Of a stretch of DNA of 64,000 bases, positions 10,601 through 21,669 are shown in pieces. Each line of letters opens with the position of its first letter. The first letter of the stretch is position 1. The position numbers were made by a program, and so were the translations under genes. The DNA is from Spirometra erinaceieuropaei (taxonomy: Eukaryota; Platyhelminthes; Cestoda; Diphyllobothriidea; Diphyllobothriidae): positions 1,706 to 65,705 of the forward strand of contig CACRXP010001286.1 of assembly GCA_902702965.1 (NCBI GenBank). Reading direction: 5' to 3'. The notes beneath the pieces are model-generated. The model was not told the origin of the DNA and made no database searches. It saw only the letters and a program-made list of their open reading frames with translations.

Positions 10601-10937
10601 CTTTACACAGAGCGCAATTTAATGTACTGAAAGCTATTTATTCTGACCTCAAGAGGAAGTTGTATGATTCACTGCGTTTCTTGACAGAAGGAGCAGACAA
10701 GACTGCACTCTTTGTACTGACTGCGCATTTGCCGACACAAGTCAGCGTGAGCAGTACACGCGCGATGTGTCTCTGTGCTTGCTTTGGTGCACCCCGGCGC
10801 TATGATGAGGTTAACCGCCAGGCTACCGAAATGGCGGGAAGGTGTGACAGGATAAACAGCTTAACTGTCCGAGCGTACACGTGCAAACACGCCTGTCAGC
10901 ACTGCGGTTGGCACAAACTTTGGTCACACCCGCGCCC
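10601..10937. other. Stretch with no recognised feature
   Basis: A 102-codon plus-strand frame starts in this stretch but has no recognisable domain and runs into the TG microsatellite. Confidence 0.45.
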
Positions 10938-10960
10938 TGCTGTGTGTGTGTGTGTGTTTG
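10938..10960. repeat. (TG)n microsatellite
   Basis: A short TG run immediately before an F repeat. F2 also has GTGTGTGTG at its start. Confidence 0.9.
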
Positions 10961-10964
10961 CGTT

Positions 10965-11480
10965 GTAGTGGTTATGTGGTGAGAATGGGGTGTCGGGGTG
11001 TGAGCTACAATTATCAAGTCAAACCCCATGTTGGAAGGAGAAGACGGAAGACACCAGAATTAGGGGTTTCTTGTGCACAGAATCCGGAGTTGTCCTCTCA
11101 GGCGGCGGTGACCACTGGCGAAGCCAGGGCTGGTGTTGACTGCGTCCAGTCAGGCCTGAGAGTCTCTGGGATAGTGATGGCAGCCGCTTTTGTAGGCTCG
11201 TGGGCCAGGCTCAAGTGGGGTCCAGTCGGTGTGCATTGCAATTGCCGAGGGGTGGTGTCCCAGTGGCTTGTTTTGCAGGTGGTGGCGCGTTCAAGTGACG
11301 CATGGGTGGCCGCGACGCAGTGAGGACGCAATTGTGTTCGAGCTGAAGTCGATCGAGTGGCTTCAGGTCAGCGCCTCTGGAGCGGCTCACAGCAAAAGGG
11401 TGGATGACCTTAAGGCAGCGAGGTCTTGAAAAATGACGCCAGACCGGCCGTGATGGCTGCTCGTTACAGGGTCCCGCAAA
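10965..11480 (+). repeat. Family F repeat (copy 3)
   Basis: Its head carries AGTGGTTATGTGG and, further on, AAGTCAAACCCC, in the positions of A and B boxes. The body is nearly full length to CAGACCGGCCGTGATGGCTG. Confidence 0.75.
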
Positions 11481-12424
11481 GTCGAGTGACACCACGCCGT
11501 CGAAATCCAGCTGGCGATAGTTGAACTCTCCGAATGAAATCGAGTTCGGTCGTGGGAGGGGAGCGAGCATTTGTTTGGCACGCTGAAGACGCGGACGGAA
11601 TGTCTGGCCAGCCACGGATCACATCCTACTTTCCAGGCGTCTGGATAAAGCGCTGCCGCTGGAAGGGGGAGGGGGGGGGGCGATGATGCGCAAATCTTCC
11701 TTACTAACCCAGGTACAGGTTACACTATGCGGACGCAGTGATACTTGTAGGGTTTAGTAGGCTGTCTTCAGAAGAACCCTTAAGGTAGAAGGATATGAGC
11801 ACAGCTCTGGCGCCAATGACATGTACTGAAGGCCAGGACGTAGTTACTTCTCTCTTTTGACTGATGTAACTTTCTTGTTAAGCTTACTAATTGCATAAAT
11901 CTCAAATAAAGCCTCCTTATTCATCAGGATTTCAAACTATAATCTCACTTTTCTAAAGCAGGTCTGTCTGTTTCCACTTTCAATGACACCGAACAGCAGA
12001 TAAGTCGGTCGCCTGACGCCTGTGGTTACAGGAGATTTGAGTAACTCCAATCTTGCCTACATTCGACTAGGCCTACATCATGTGCTTTACCAAGCATTTA
12101 CTTCGTTCTTAAATTCTTTCTACACCCAGAAGTAATCCAATCCTTATCTTTGGTTCACGATGTTCAACCCTCGGGCTTTCTACTCCGGCGATGGACAGAA
12201 GGGATCTTCCGCCGGCTATTCGGGCTTTTTAATCATCGTTATTTGTGTAGTCCTCACTCAGGAAAGGAACTCTGAGGTTCACACCTGATCTGACCACTCT
12301 GCGAACAAGCTGCGTTCAAACACTGAAGCACCGACCCACACCATACCGACTGACATGGGGCTTTCAGGACATATGTATTTACACCCATCTGACCTAATTA
12401 AAGCAGGTTCTCGCTGATGAAAGT
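11481..12424. other. Stretch with no recognised feature
   Basis: Contains a G-run near 11665-11680 and otherwise no motif or repeat match that I could establish. Confidence 0.45.
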
Positions 12425-12509
12425 TCTACTCTCGCAAGCGATGTCGTCAACCATGTGTCCCACGGAGTGGTAAATGGTGCGGGTGACTTGAACGTGAATT
12501 AGTTTATAG
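12425..12509 (+). repeat. Family L fragment
   Basis: GTGACTTGAACGTGAATTAG then TTTATAG matches the interior of the L units near 56130-56160. It is cut by the following SINE. Confidence 0.5.
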
Positions 12510-12785
12510 GTAGAATAGCGTTGCTGACAAAGATAAGGAAGACTGGATTGGCTATTCCAGCCTTATTAGCCGTCGTTAGCCAGCCATACACAACCCCTGG
12601 GGTGTGATCCCCTGACCTGTTGGTTAGAGGTCCACTGCCCTAACCACCGTGCTCATTGTCCTGTGGGTTGCGATCGAGTAGACGCAAAGGTAGAGGGGCG
12701 CTCACCGATCGCGTTACGGAAATCACTCGTCCCGTTGTGCCTTAAGGGCTGTCTCTTGAGTCCAACCAGCAGCTGCGCAGTGATG
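12510..12785 (-). mobile_element. tRNA-headed SINE (family E), first of a tandem pair
   Basis: On the minus strand it has the GTGGTTAGGGCAGTGG A-box-like segment and a GGGGATCACACCCC B-box-like segment, with the same body as 1045-1361. It is followed directly by a second copy in the same orientation. Confidence 0.65.
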
Positions 12786-13092
12786 CGTAATATAGGCGGA
12801 ATAGCATTACTGGCAAAGACAACGGAGGCTGAAATGGCCATTTCTGGCTTGTTAGCCGTCGTCAGGCAGCCATACCCACCACCGAGATGTGGAACATCTT
12901 GGGCTCGATCTCGCGACCTGTTAGTTAGAAGTTCAACGTCAATAACCACTGAACCACAGGCTCCTTGTCCTGTTGGTTGCGATCGGGCATATATAGTGGT
13001 AGAGGGAGGCTCACCGATCGCGCTACGGAACTTTCTCGTCTCGTCGTGCCTTGGGGCTCGAGAGAGCCCAACCAGCAACCGCACAGCGGCGC
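12786..13092 (-). mobile_element. tRNA-headed SINE (family E), second of a tandem pair
   Basis: Same orientation and same order of blocks as its neighbour, including CCGATCGCGCTACGG and CTCGAGAGAGCCCAACCAGC. Minus-strand frames running across both copies are not genes. Confidence 0.65.
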
Positions 13093-13506
13093 ATGATATA
13101 CCGTTCGTGAACTGTCTAATGAAAGGTCACGAACTGTGAACTTAAATCGCTGTAGCGCACGATACGGCTACCCCGCATCCAGGAAAGTTATACTGCGTTA
13201 AATATACGACCGAGCTTCAAAATAAGGATCAGTTTGCTTTACAAAGTCTTATTTATTGACTAAGGAATAACTTATTTTAGGAAAAACACCAAATAAAAAA
13301 GACTGACTGTATGACAGGTCAACTATTCAGGATCAAATATAACTGTCAGCAGAGAAGGGAAATTTCACAAAACGACAAAAAAATGATAAACAGTAACAAA
13401 TACAATGAGTTAGTACTTTGGTGATTGTCCTTTAGCTTTTAAAGTTGCTGTAGGGCGGGAGGGCATGGGGACTACTAAGTTTTCTGTGGTGGTTTGGTCT
13501 ATGTAA

Positions 13507-14040
13507 TTATGAAGCAACAAATTCCAACTTCTGTCCCATAGACATATGTTTCCTTGCCTTGTCCCAATTCCTTTTGATTAGTGCAAAAAGAATTTCGATG
13601 GGATTTGGGTCCGGACTGTTGACGGGGATACATATGTTTCGAAGGCCGCAGGCAGAGAGAATGGCTGTGGTCTAAAATATTAGATTATAGTCGTAGACTG
13701 AATTGGAATCATACCTCCTTTGAGCGGTGGACAGGGGCATTATCCCGCAACATTACGATGTCCATTCGACGTCCATGAATGCCGTTGTAACCGAAGTCAT
13801 CCTTTACGATGTCGATAAACACCTTGCTATTTATTGTCTCCACTGTTGAACGCCAGACCGGTCGCTCTCCGAATTTGATGGTCATCCAAACCATCAGGCG
13901 TCGATAGTTCTTGAAAGTTGGCGTCGACATAATGTGCTCTCGTGGAGAGTTCTTCCACATATGACCACCTGAGTCGACTTCGGAGGCTTGTCTAAAAATA
14001 AGACCTCATCACAAATTAAATGCTTTTCCAGAAGGAAAGT
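13507..14040 (-). pseudogene. Tc1-like DD34E transposase, catalytic part, with a 43-nt intron
   Basis: The frame starts inside the catalytic domain with CDEVLF, whose Asp codon is at 14008-14010. A frameshift lies near 13995. It continues through RRLMVWMTIKFGE, LRDNAPVHRSKE (second Asp codon 13742-13744) and NSPDPNPIEILFALIKRNWD (Glu codon 13594-13596), with stop TAA at 13507-13509. Asp and Glu fit only if 13672-13714 is removed. Its ends are GT and AG, a CTAAT stands before TTTTAG, and its length restores the frame. Exactly 34 residues then separate Asp and Glu, as in Tc1 transposases. About 87 residues separate the first and second Asp, also family-like. The N-terminal helix-turn-helix half is absent, so the protein cannot be active. 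Confidence 0.8.
13672..13714 (-). other. Putative 43-nt spliceosomal intron in the transposase
   Basis: Minus strand: exon ...AAGGAG, then GTATGATTCC at the start and CTAATATTTTAG at the end, then ACCACAGCC. Read through, it brings an in-frame stop and a frameshift between two conserved transposase blocks. Removed, it joins them in frame with canonical spacing. Very short introns are known in flatworm genes. Splicing itself is inferred. Confidence 0.65.
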
Positions 14041-14144
14041 CTGTGATCAATATATATTTGAGCAAACAAAAAACACCAAATATATGCCGTCCCCTCAACT
14101 CAAATACCGGTTTCGACATTTCATGAGTTAGTTCATCTACTGTA

Positions 14145-14231
14145 TGTTGTCAGCTGCAGTGACAGCTCGATCTTCACGAAAGACGATGCCCACCGTGTGT
14201 CTCACAGAGTGGCAGCGATGACTAGCAAGTA
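14145..14231 (+). repeat. Family L fragment
   Basis: CGATGCCCACCGTGTGTCTC resembles the ATGTCCACCGTATGCCCCAC part of the L units. It is wedged between two Tc1-type elements. Confidence 0.4.
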
Positions 14232-15158
14232 CAATAGGTGGGCTAGCTCAAGAAATGTCAACCGAAATTCCGAAATGCGTTTTCGCTTCGAAAAGATTAC
14301 TTAAGTATGGTTCTAAAACTTATCAACCTACAGCAGATTTCTATCACAATTAAGTTACCTCAGGATGCCAGCTTTCGAACGAACTTCCGTCCGGCTGCAT
14401 GCAAAAGCTACACGCTGTAAAAAATGACTACTCAGGTAGCATGAATTTTTCTCATTGATCTTCGATGCCCCTAAAAGTCCAATTATATTTCATGGAAAGC
14501 ATGCATAAAAATACCCATTCTTTTGCCCATTCGGTAGAACATTACGTCCTCTTCTAATTTTAAAAGTTTCTAATCGTGGGACTTTTAAATACCGTGAAAT
14601 GGCCGTTCATAAATCATCATGTCTCTGCATTTACCAATGTTAGCAATATGGGTCAAATTCACTGCTAGATTTAATGAACCCCATATGATCCCCCTTTATT
14701 ACCGTAGAGGAACGTGTGGTTTTTGGTACGCGGAAAATTTACGGCCTGTAGTTTGAGAACCTTGAATCCAAGTGTAACGGTAGAGCGGGTTCAAAATTTT
14801 TCGGGAATTGAAAAAGTTTTTGTTAATCGAATTATAGCCTTTCCTCGAGTGCAAAATTATAACAAGACGTAATTTTCTACTGTTATGCACGTTTTCCATG
14901 AAATATACTTGAATCCTTAGGGGCATCAAAAATCAATGAAAAAATGCACGCAACCTAAGTAGTCATTTTTTACAGAGCGTAGTTGCTGTATGCATCCGGA
15001 AGGACGTTCTTTCGAGAGTCGGCATCCTGAGGTAACTGAAATACTACAGAATTATGTTGCAGGTTGACTAGTTTAACAGCCCTACTTAATTCATCTTTTC
15101 GGAACGAAAACGCATTTCGGAATTTCTATTGACATTTTATAAGTTAGCCCACCTACTG
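14232..15158 (-). mobile_element. Foldback Tc1-type MITE, family A
   Basis: It begins CAATAGGTGGGCTAGCTCAA after TA (14230-14231) and ends AAGTTAGCCCACCTACTG. The right flank is TG, not TA, so one TSD copy is mutated. The central segment is in reverse orientation relative to most other A copies. Arms are about 350-400 bp, with no coding frame. Confidence 0.82.
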
Positions 15159-15546
15159 TGTATCCCCTGTATATAATGCTCGTAGTAGTGAGGCGGACTT
15201 GCGCCGAATCTACCGCACCCCCTCTTCACTCAGTCTACTGACTCCGATGGCAGGACAGTGTCAAGACGACCGGAGGTTGGAGTGGGCGCAGAACCTGACA
15301 AAGTCTAGACACCTTGTCTATGCGTGTCGCACACATGACACGGTCCCCACTGCGTGTGGCAGGCCTCTGTAAGGTCGGCTCGCATCTCTCCGTGAAGGCC
15401 GAATTGGGAAGGAGCCAATGTAGCCTGAATTTCAGTCCTCCGATCACTCCATTGTACTTGCTGTATGGACCGAGTTATCTTGTCAGTTGGAAACCTTCTC
15501 AGTCACGACTATTAGAGCGCCTTGATATTTCCAAACGCGTCGGACT
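15159..15546 (+). repeat. Diverged family L segment
   Basis: GGCGGACTTGCG, a CACCCCCTCTTCACTC block and GTGTCAAGACGACCGGAGG occur in the order seen in the L units (for example 56650-56740). The right half is unassigned. Confidence 0.45.
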
Positions 15547-15548
15547 TA

Positions 15549-17460
15549 CAGTACGTGACCTATCTCATGAAATCTGATAACGGAAACTGATACAATAATT
15601 TCTGGACGTCTTTAACGTTGCACATTTTGTTCGCTCATCAACTTTCTTCAATAAAATGTCCCTTTCTTGTGCAGAAATTGTGCTTACGTATTTATATAAG
15701 GTAAAATATGAGTAAATTTTAGCGAAAATGGACACTAGAATATATTCGTGCAATCTCCTATGCTAATACATGTCCTAGACTCCGGTTACGCATTTGAGCG
15801 ACTTTTTCATTAAAAGGATAATAATTTACCCGCGAAAGTGTCAATAAATAGATTTAGTCGGACTTGAAAATTTGTTTTATGTTGAATGCTAACCGTGGTA
15901 ATCAACTTGCTAATACAAAGGTTATTTTAAGAAAACCAGAGGTTTTTTAATTCCTATATGGCAAATTAGCAGATCTATGCGATTTGGTGCCTAAAGTGCA
16001 GTAATAACGCAAATAGGGATTCCTTCGTTTACATGGGCTGAAATTGTTTTGCCGTTTGGAAAATTCTACCTGATGTCATATAAATCACCACCACCAAATG
16101 GTCATTTCCAGTTCTGAACATATGAAACACTACTTGTCGTTTAGTTTAGTTTCTGTGCAACGCTTATTCAGAAACAGGACGAAGAAAACATTAATAGTTT
16201 CAGCAAAATATCAGTATTTGTATGAGCGATCTGGCGTGCATTCCAAATTGAAGAACGGAGTCTAAAAGCGAGCAAAAACAGTGGAAATGGCCTCAATGTA
16301 TAGAGAAAGGCATGTACTTGCGCTTAAGGTAGAAAAATATTAGTATTGTTTAGGAACGTGAAAAAAAGACCAAAAGTGTCAAATGTCTACTTGACCTCAC
16401 CGTGCGAAAATACAAAGTACACAGAGATCCGTCAACGGAGTGCAGTAATAAAGCACTTCTTAAAGAGGTAAATTATTAAGGAACGTTTTCTTATTGATCG
16501 AAGGCATATTCGTTGCTGACTCTCGTTGTTGACATCCATTTTTCTCGACAATGAAGTTTGATGTTTGAATGAGTCTTCAAATGTCACCCGAACAACCATC
16601 TTCGTGAAAAGAAGCGCCTGAACACTCACTTATTCGGTAAATGCCTTCAAGAATAATCTTATTTTAAAGTTCTCAACAGACAGGTAATTCAGAATCTGTC
16701 TTTATGAGCGATCGGGTGAAAACACTGAGAATCATGAAGTATTCAGCAATATTTCGAGGCCTATCTAAAACTCACCGTAATCCAAAACGAAGGAAAAGTA
16801 TAAATTAATTTAACGGCAGAAGAGTTCTCTCAATAAACACAAAATGGTATGCTTGCGATCACGCATGTCAGTTCTATTTAAATTTATTAGGCACCGACCA
16901 GCCTCATGGCATCTCACCTTATAGAACCGTTTGTTCCTACGACGTCCCCATCGGTGAAATCAAGCAAAATCCAGCTTCTCTTGTCGAACCCCATCTCATT
17001 TAACTCCAAATAGTCAAGGAAAACACGAAACACTGAAAAACTGTTTTGGAATCTACACTCACAATGTAGGCAGTTGACAAACCGTCATATATGAAATCAC
17101 ACCACTTATTAAGCGATATTTAAATGTAAACGTCACTAAAACGCTATTACTAGACGTTATTTTACGTCTACTTTCATATTTACTATGTTTTGGGTATGCG
17201 AATACATTCTATACATCTAAAAAACGAAGTTCACTAAATTAGAGCCATTTCTGGCGTTTTCGGGATATTGCGCTTTTCTCAAATAAATCGACATTTCCAA
17301 ACAACGCAACTCTGCCTTTAATAGTTCTGTTATGTTTTTAATTCTTTTAAACCTGTACTTAATTAACATGGACATTGGACTCATTAAATGTTGTCCGTTT
17401 GCGAGTGATTGGCAATCATTCCTAAATTTCGACACATTTCATGAGTTAGGTGACGTACTG
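15549..17460 (+). mobile_element. 1.9-kb Tc1-type element, family C (copy 1)
   Basis: TA flanks (15547-15548 and 17461-17462). The ends are CAGTACGTGACCTATCTCAT and its diverged inverse, ATGAGTTAGGTGACGTACTG. The interior is AT-rich and unrelated to the A and B interiors. It matches 39224-41155 along its length in the opposite orientation. Short frames, for example at 16432-16629 and 17217-17435 on the minus strand, have counterparts or decayed equivalents in the other copy but no recognised domain. Only the outermost ~25 bp are inverted. It is non-autonomous or fully decayed. Confidence 0.8.
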
Positions 17461-17462
17461 TA

Positions 17463-18185
17463 TTGTAGTGCAAACTACGCTGATGTACCTTGAGGACACA
17501 TTCCCAACTATCGCCCCCATCTCTCTCTCTCTCTCCCATGCACCAGCCGACCAGCCGAGTCTGTCAATCGGCTTTTGATGGGATTGGGGGCAGTGACTGG
17601 CCTGTGAAGGCCTACGACTGAGGCGTGCAAGCACATGCATGTGCGACCGTGGTCATGCGCTAGTGCGAACTCCACGCAGCTACATAAACGCGTGCCGTGA
17701 GGCGGGCTGATCTCCCATACGGATTGACGTATCTGCAGTGCAGCCTTTTGTGTGTGCCAAAGACCCTTACAGACAATCAGATAATGGAACTACACGGCGG
17801 AAACGCTAATTTGACTATTTACCCCCTCTCCCCAAAATTATTCTTGACAGACAAAACTGAGGTAAAGGCTTTTAGGTATGCGTGACACCCGTCACACAGC
17901 CACCCACTACTACCGCCCCTCTCGCACAAAGGATTGTGACACGGGCCCGGTTGGTCGCCCGCCAATCCGCCGTAGTGTGACCGGAGAAGCCGTGCCTGGA
18001 GTCCTGACCCACATACAACGGTCACACACGCCCGGAGTTTCAGAGTGATTGTCGTCGTCCTTTGTCAGAACAATTGTCTGACATGACATAATGTCCAGTT
18101 CAGTGGGTGTATGTGCCCAGTTATGCCCCCAAAACGGACCAGGCGGTAGATGCACCGAAACAACAGGAGGGGGGGGGGTCTACAT
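17463..18185. other. Unassigned stretch with a (CT)n tract
   Basis: A CT run lies at 17518-17536 and a G-run near 18170. No coding or repeat assignment otherwise. Confidence 0.5.
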
Positions 18186-18189
18186 CGTA

Positions 18190-18560
18190 TTACGGAAGGC
18201 ACCATTAGGAGTGCGCAATCATAGCAAATTCCGACATTCGGGGTGAGGTGGCAAGCCTACCTGCAGGCTCAAGCTGTGCCAATCGGGATCCAAATCGCCC
18301 CTCCGCCCATATTTGTTGTTGTTTAAAATTCTGGTTAAGCGTGCGTTGTGGACCAGGGGACGTGGAGGTAGGCCTGGGTACGGGTTTTCGCCGTATCAGC
18401 CACCTGCGTCCTCTCAAGCCTCCGGTCTTCCTGACTTTGTCCTGACTCCGGGCTCAGGTCGAGGAGGAGGAGAGAGTGCGGTAGATGCTGTGCAAGTCTA
18501 CTGTCACTATAAACGAATTAAAACGCAATTCGCCGTCCCTGTTCTTACCTTGCTGTAGAG
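18190..18560 (-). repeat. Family L copy
   Basis: It is the reverse complement of the L units at 56.1-57.3 kb. Landmarks are GGTGAGGTGGCAAGCCTACC, GTGGACCAGGGGACGTGG, CTCCGGTCTTCCTGAC and ATGCTGTGCAAGTCTACTGT. Confidence 0.6.
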
Positions 18561-19052
18561 CATACCTTCGATATGGTCGGAAACGACGGTCAAACTTTCA
18601 CCTATTCACGCTGTGCCAGAGCATTGCGCCACTGCATGCGTTTATTTGGTCCTTTCCTCAGTCACGAAAACCTATGATAAAACGGAACATCCCCGATCAC
18701 CTTGCAAGTACTCTCTCAATCTCTCTATCCGCGCATGCCGAACACGCCTAGGTTGCACATCTGCTTACTGCGTCACACATGTTTGTGTGATGGCAATCTG
18801 CACATCACAAATCGCTCATGCAACAGTCATGCTCTGCAACTTGCCAGTTTCTTCAGAGTGGGATAGACGGCGTATGTGGGAAAAGGGGTATTTGACATAT
18901 TCGAGAATGGTACGAGCTGATGAAATCTGGTTTTGTTTAAGTTGAGATACAGCAGGTATGTGCTAAGCGTAGGCAGAGGCTTTCACGTCACGTCAGCAAT
19001 AACATGCGATCTCAGGACCAATTGACTTGACACGGACAAGGGAGTGTGTGCA

Positions 19053-19054
<2 letters not shown>
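18561..19054. other. Stretch with no recognised feature
   Basis: An 88-codon and a 110-codon frame overlap here. Neither shows a domain. Confidence 0.45.
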
Positions 19055-19056
<2 letters not shown>

Positions 19057-19096
<40 letters not shown>

Positions 19097-19132
19097 GGAG
19101 GGAGAGAAAGAGAGCGAGAGGGAGAGAGAGGA
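19057..19132. repeat. (GA)n purine tract
   Basis: A long GA run with GGGA and AAAG interruptions, strictly purine on the plus strand. It gives a poly-Ser/Leu artefact frame on the minus strand. Confidence 0.95.
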
Positions 19133-20672
19133 AAGGGCCAATGCTGACGATTGACTCATCCTCATGTCATTGAGACGCGCTTTCAGTCTGGACTTGGATG
19201 TTTGCCAAATGAGGGGCTGACTAAGTCCTATCTAGATCACAGGGTCAGTTTTTGCGGGCTCCTCCTCGATATGCCCATTGCGGCATTCCCACTTGCATGA
19301 GAACTGAGATCCCTCCTCCCAATGATGCCTGTTTTCTGCGAAGGTGAAGACCAGATTGTGCATGGCGGGGGTAGGGGGTTGGCTGGTTTGTCCAGCAACT
19401 GCTGCCACTGCTATGGTCGTCTAACCTTTGTACTGCCACCGAGGGCAGACAGGGCGTAATGAGAGGCCGTGGTAGTTGCCCCGCCCGTCTGTTTCACTAT
19501 AAACAAACTTTTGCACCGCGCAGAGGTGGAGGGGGGAGGAGGGGGGCGTGAAACTCGTACTTGGTGTCGGTCGAACTATCAGTACTTTGGTGGCATAATT
19601 TAGAGGACTTTGACGGAAAGAAAGACCGGACGGAAATTTAACGACTGTGGCTGATCTTTTATAAATCGAGAACCTTTCCATCAGGAAGGTGTTATCCCTT
19701 CCATCTGAGATTCGATCATTCGACCCCGAAATAGTTGATCAGCGTCATAGACACCGAACCACAGGCAGCGAGACCTCGTTAACTGGTGTTGAAGAGTAGT
19801 ACGTTCCCTAGGTTATAGACTATCTGCGGAGATATAAGTAGAATATAACGAGATTCCGACGACATTGTAAATGAACGCATCAATCATTAATGTGGAAACG
19901 ATGACAACAAAGACAGTTGGGACCGAAAAGACGATTTCTGGTTCATTTATTGTCATCAGCCCTTAATGTCCCCGGCCTTAGACTGAGAAGGCGTGCGAGT
20001 TGAGTACTGGTCAATTGCCAGTTAAGCCAAAAACCATGAACCCAGGTTTTATCGGTTGCCATCGGCAGTACTCAGTCACGTGGAAGTCGCTCAGTGGTTT
20101 ACCTTAACTGTTATGTGCGTAAGGGTGTTTAGATTTTGGATAAGAATTCTGGACCTTTTTAGAGCAGCGGGCTGTCTGACGCCTGTCTGATGAGCTAGAA
20201 ACGGTCATCCTAGAGTTAATCTATATCGCTATTGTGTATTGATTATTTACCGATCTCTGCTCTGCGCCCGCCCGCCAGGGCTCTAGACATGGGGCACTAG
20301 GACCAAGTGAAACGCTCATTACTGACCCGCAATCAGGACAAATCGGTGAGCATCACTTCCTTGCAAGTTTTATTTTGCGCGAGGTGGATAAACAGACAAT
20401 GATCAGTTTTTCAAGAAGAACGCACCGTAGCTTTTGTATACCGACGTCTGATGTGCACGGCTAGAGCGACTTGGAGCCGCACGAACGAAAAACTGGGAAA
20501 TATAATCAAAACAGACGGTGCTAGTGAACAGAATTCCTCGCATGTTTACCCCACAGTCGCAGAGGGTCGCAAAGCGCACGTCGCGGTGTATTTTGAATAA
20601 TCATCATCTGCACACTACACTGCCTGATCTATACTCAGTTCTGTAGTTAAAATTAATCATAATAGTAAATAG
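19133..20672. other. Stretch with no recognised feature
   Basis: Longer unassigned region. It has a G-rich purine tract near 19530-19550. I could match no transposon ends, tRNA-like parts or conserved frame. Confidence 0.45.
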
Positions 20673-20674
20673 TA

Positions 20675-21667
20675 CAGTGCGTGACCTATCTCATGAAATG
20701 TTGGCTGAAATTCTGAAATGCATTTTCGATTAGGAAGGATTACTTGGTGGCGGTTGTGAGACTGATTATCTTAAGGCATACTTTTATAACATTTCGAACT
20801 CGGCAGGATGTCGGCCTTTAAATGCACTTCTTTTCAATATCCTGTGCGCATCGTGCTTGGTAAAAAATTATTACTTAAGTAGCATGCATTTTTCCCGTTG
20901 ATTTTCGATGGTCTTGGAGATTCAAATATATTTTATAGAAACCACAAACAAAAATATGCTTTCTTTTAGTCAGTCGATAGAGAATCACGTCTTCTTTATA
21001 GTTTATACTTAAGGAAGGAGCATAATTAGGTTTTAAAAAAGTTTCTAATTATGAGACTTTTTAAGATCGCGATATGTCCATTCACATAGCATCGTGCCTG
21101 GCCGTTTACCACAGCTCCTCATGAAATGTATAACATGGTCCGCATTCATTGCAAAATTCTATGGACCCTGTATGATATCTATTTAATGACAAAGAAAAAT
21201 ATGGAATTTTATTTACGCAGAACGCATGCATCTTGTAGAGTGTAATCACTAAGCGCTAATACAACGAAGGATCGGAATCCAAATTTTTCGGCAATTAGAA
21301 AACTTTTTTAAAACCTAATTATACTTCTTCCTTAAGTATAAAATATAAAGAAGACGTGATTCTCTATTGAATGACTAAAATAAAGCATATTTTGTTTGTG
21401 GTTTCTATAAAATGTATTTGAATTTCAAAGACCATCGAAAATCAATGGGGAAAATGTATGCTACTTAAGTAGTCATTTTTACCAAGCACGATACGCACAG
21501 GAGATTGAAAAGAAGTGCTCTTAAAAGCCGACATCCTGCCGAGTCCAAAATGCCATAAGAGTATGCCTCAAGATAATCAGTATCACAACCGCGACCAAGT
21601 AATCCTTCCTAATCGAAAACGCATTTCAGAATTTCAGCCAACATTTCATGAGATAGGTCACGCACTG
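20675..21667 (+). mobile_element. Foldback Tc1-type MITE, family B (complete)
   Basis: Flanked by TA (20673-20674 and 21668-21669). Ends are CAGTGCGTGACCTATCTCAT and its exact inverse. The arms match over about 400 bp. Landmarks are GATTAGGAAGGATTACTTGG against CCAAGTAATCCTTCCTAATC, and TTACTTAAGTAG near the middle of each arm. The arms of this copy are the best preserved in the window. It is non-coding. A read-through transcript would form a long hairpin. Confidence 0.88.
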
Positions 21668-21669
21668 TA

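Larger units (their letters stand above)
13101..14142 (-). mobile_element. Tc1-type transposon carrying a decayed transposase
   Basis: TA lies on both sides (13099-13100 and 14143-14144). The right end, read inward, is CAGTAGATGAACTAACTCAT followed by GAAATGTCGAAA. The left end is the more diverged CCGTTCGTGAACTGTCTAAT followed by GAAAGGTC. These ends match the A, B and C elements nearby. The interior holds the only recognisable transposase remnant of the window. The 5' part of the gene, with the DNA-binding domain, is missing. This is the probable autonomous-lineage relative of the MITEs. Confidence 0.75.

Noticed and set aside
12653..13139. 140-160 codon frames on both strands
   Set aside because: They lie wholly in the tandem SINE pair.
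13709..13960. Transposase ORF ending at KEV
   Set aside because: The last codon and stop belong to the putative intron. The homology continues after 13672, so the open frame is not the gene limit.
19133..20672. Possible further PLE or Tc1 copy
   Set aside because: I checked for YVGETG, ELxEAW, NAPVH and SPDxNPIE-like words and for CAGT...CTCATGAAAT ends and found none.
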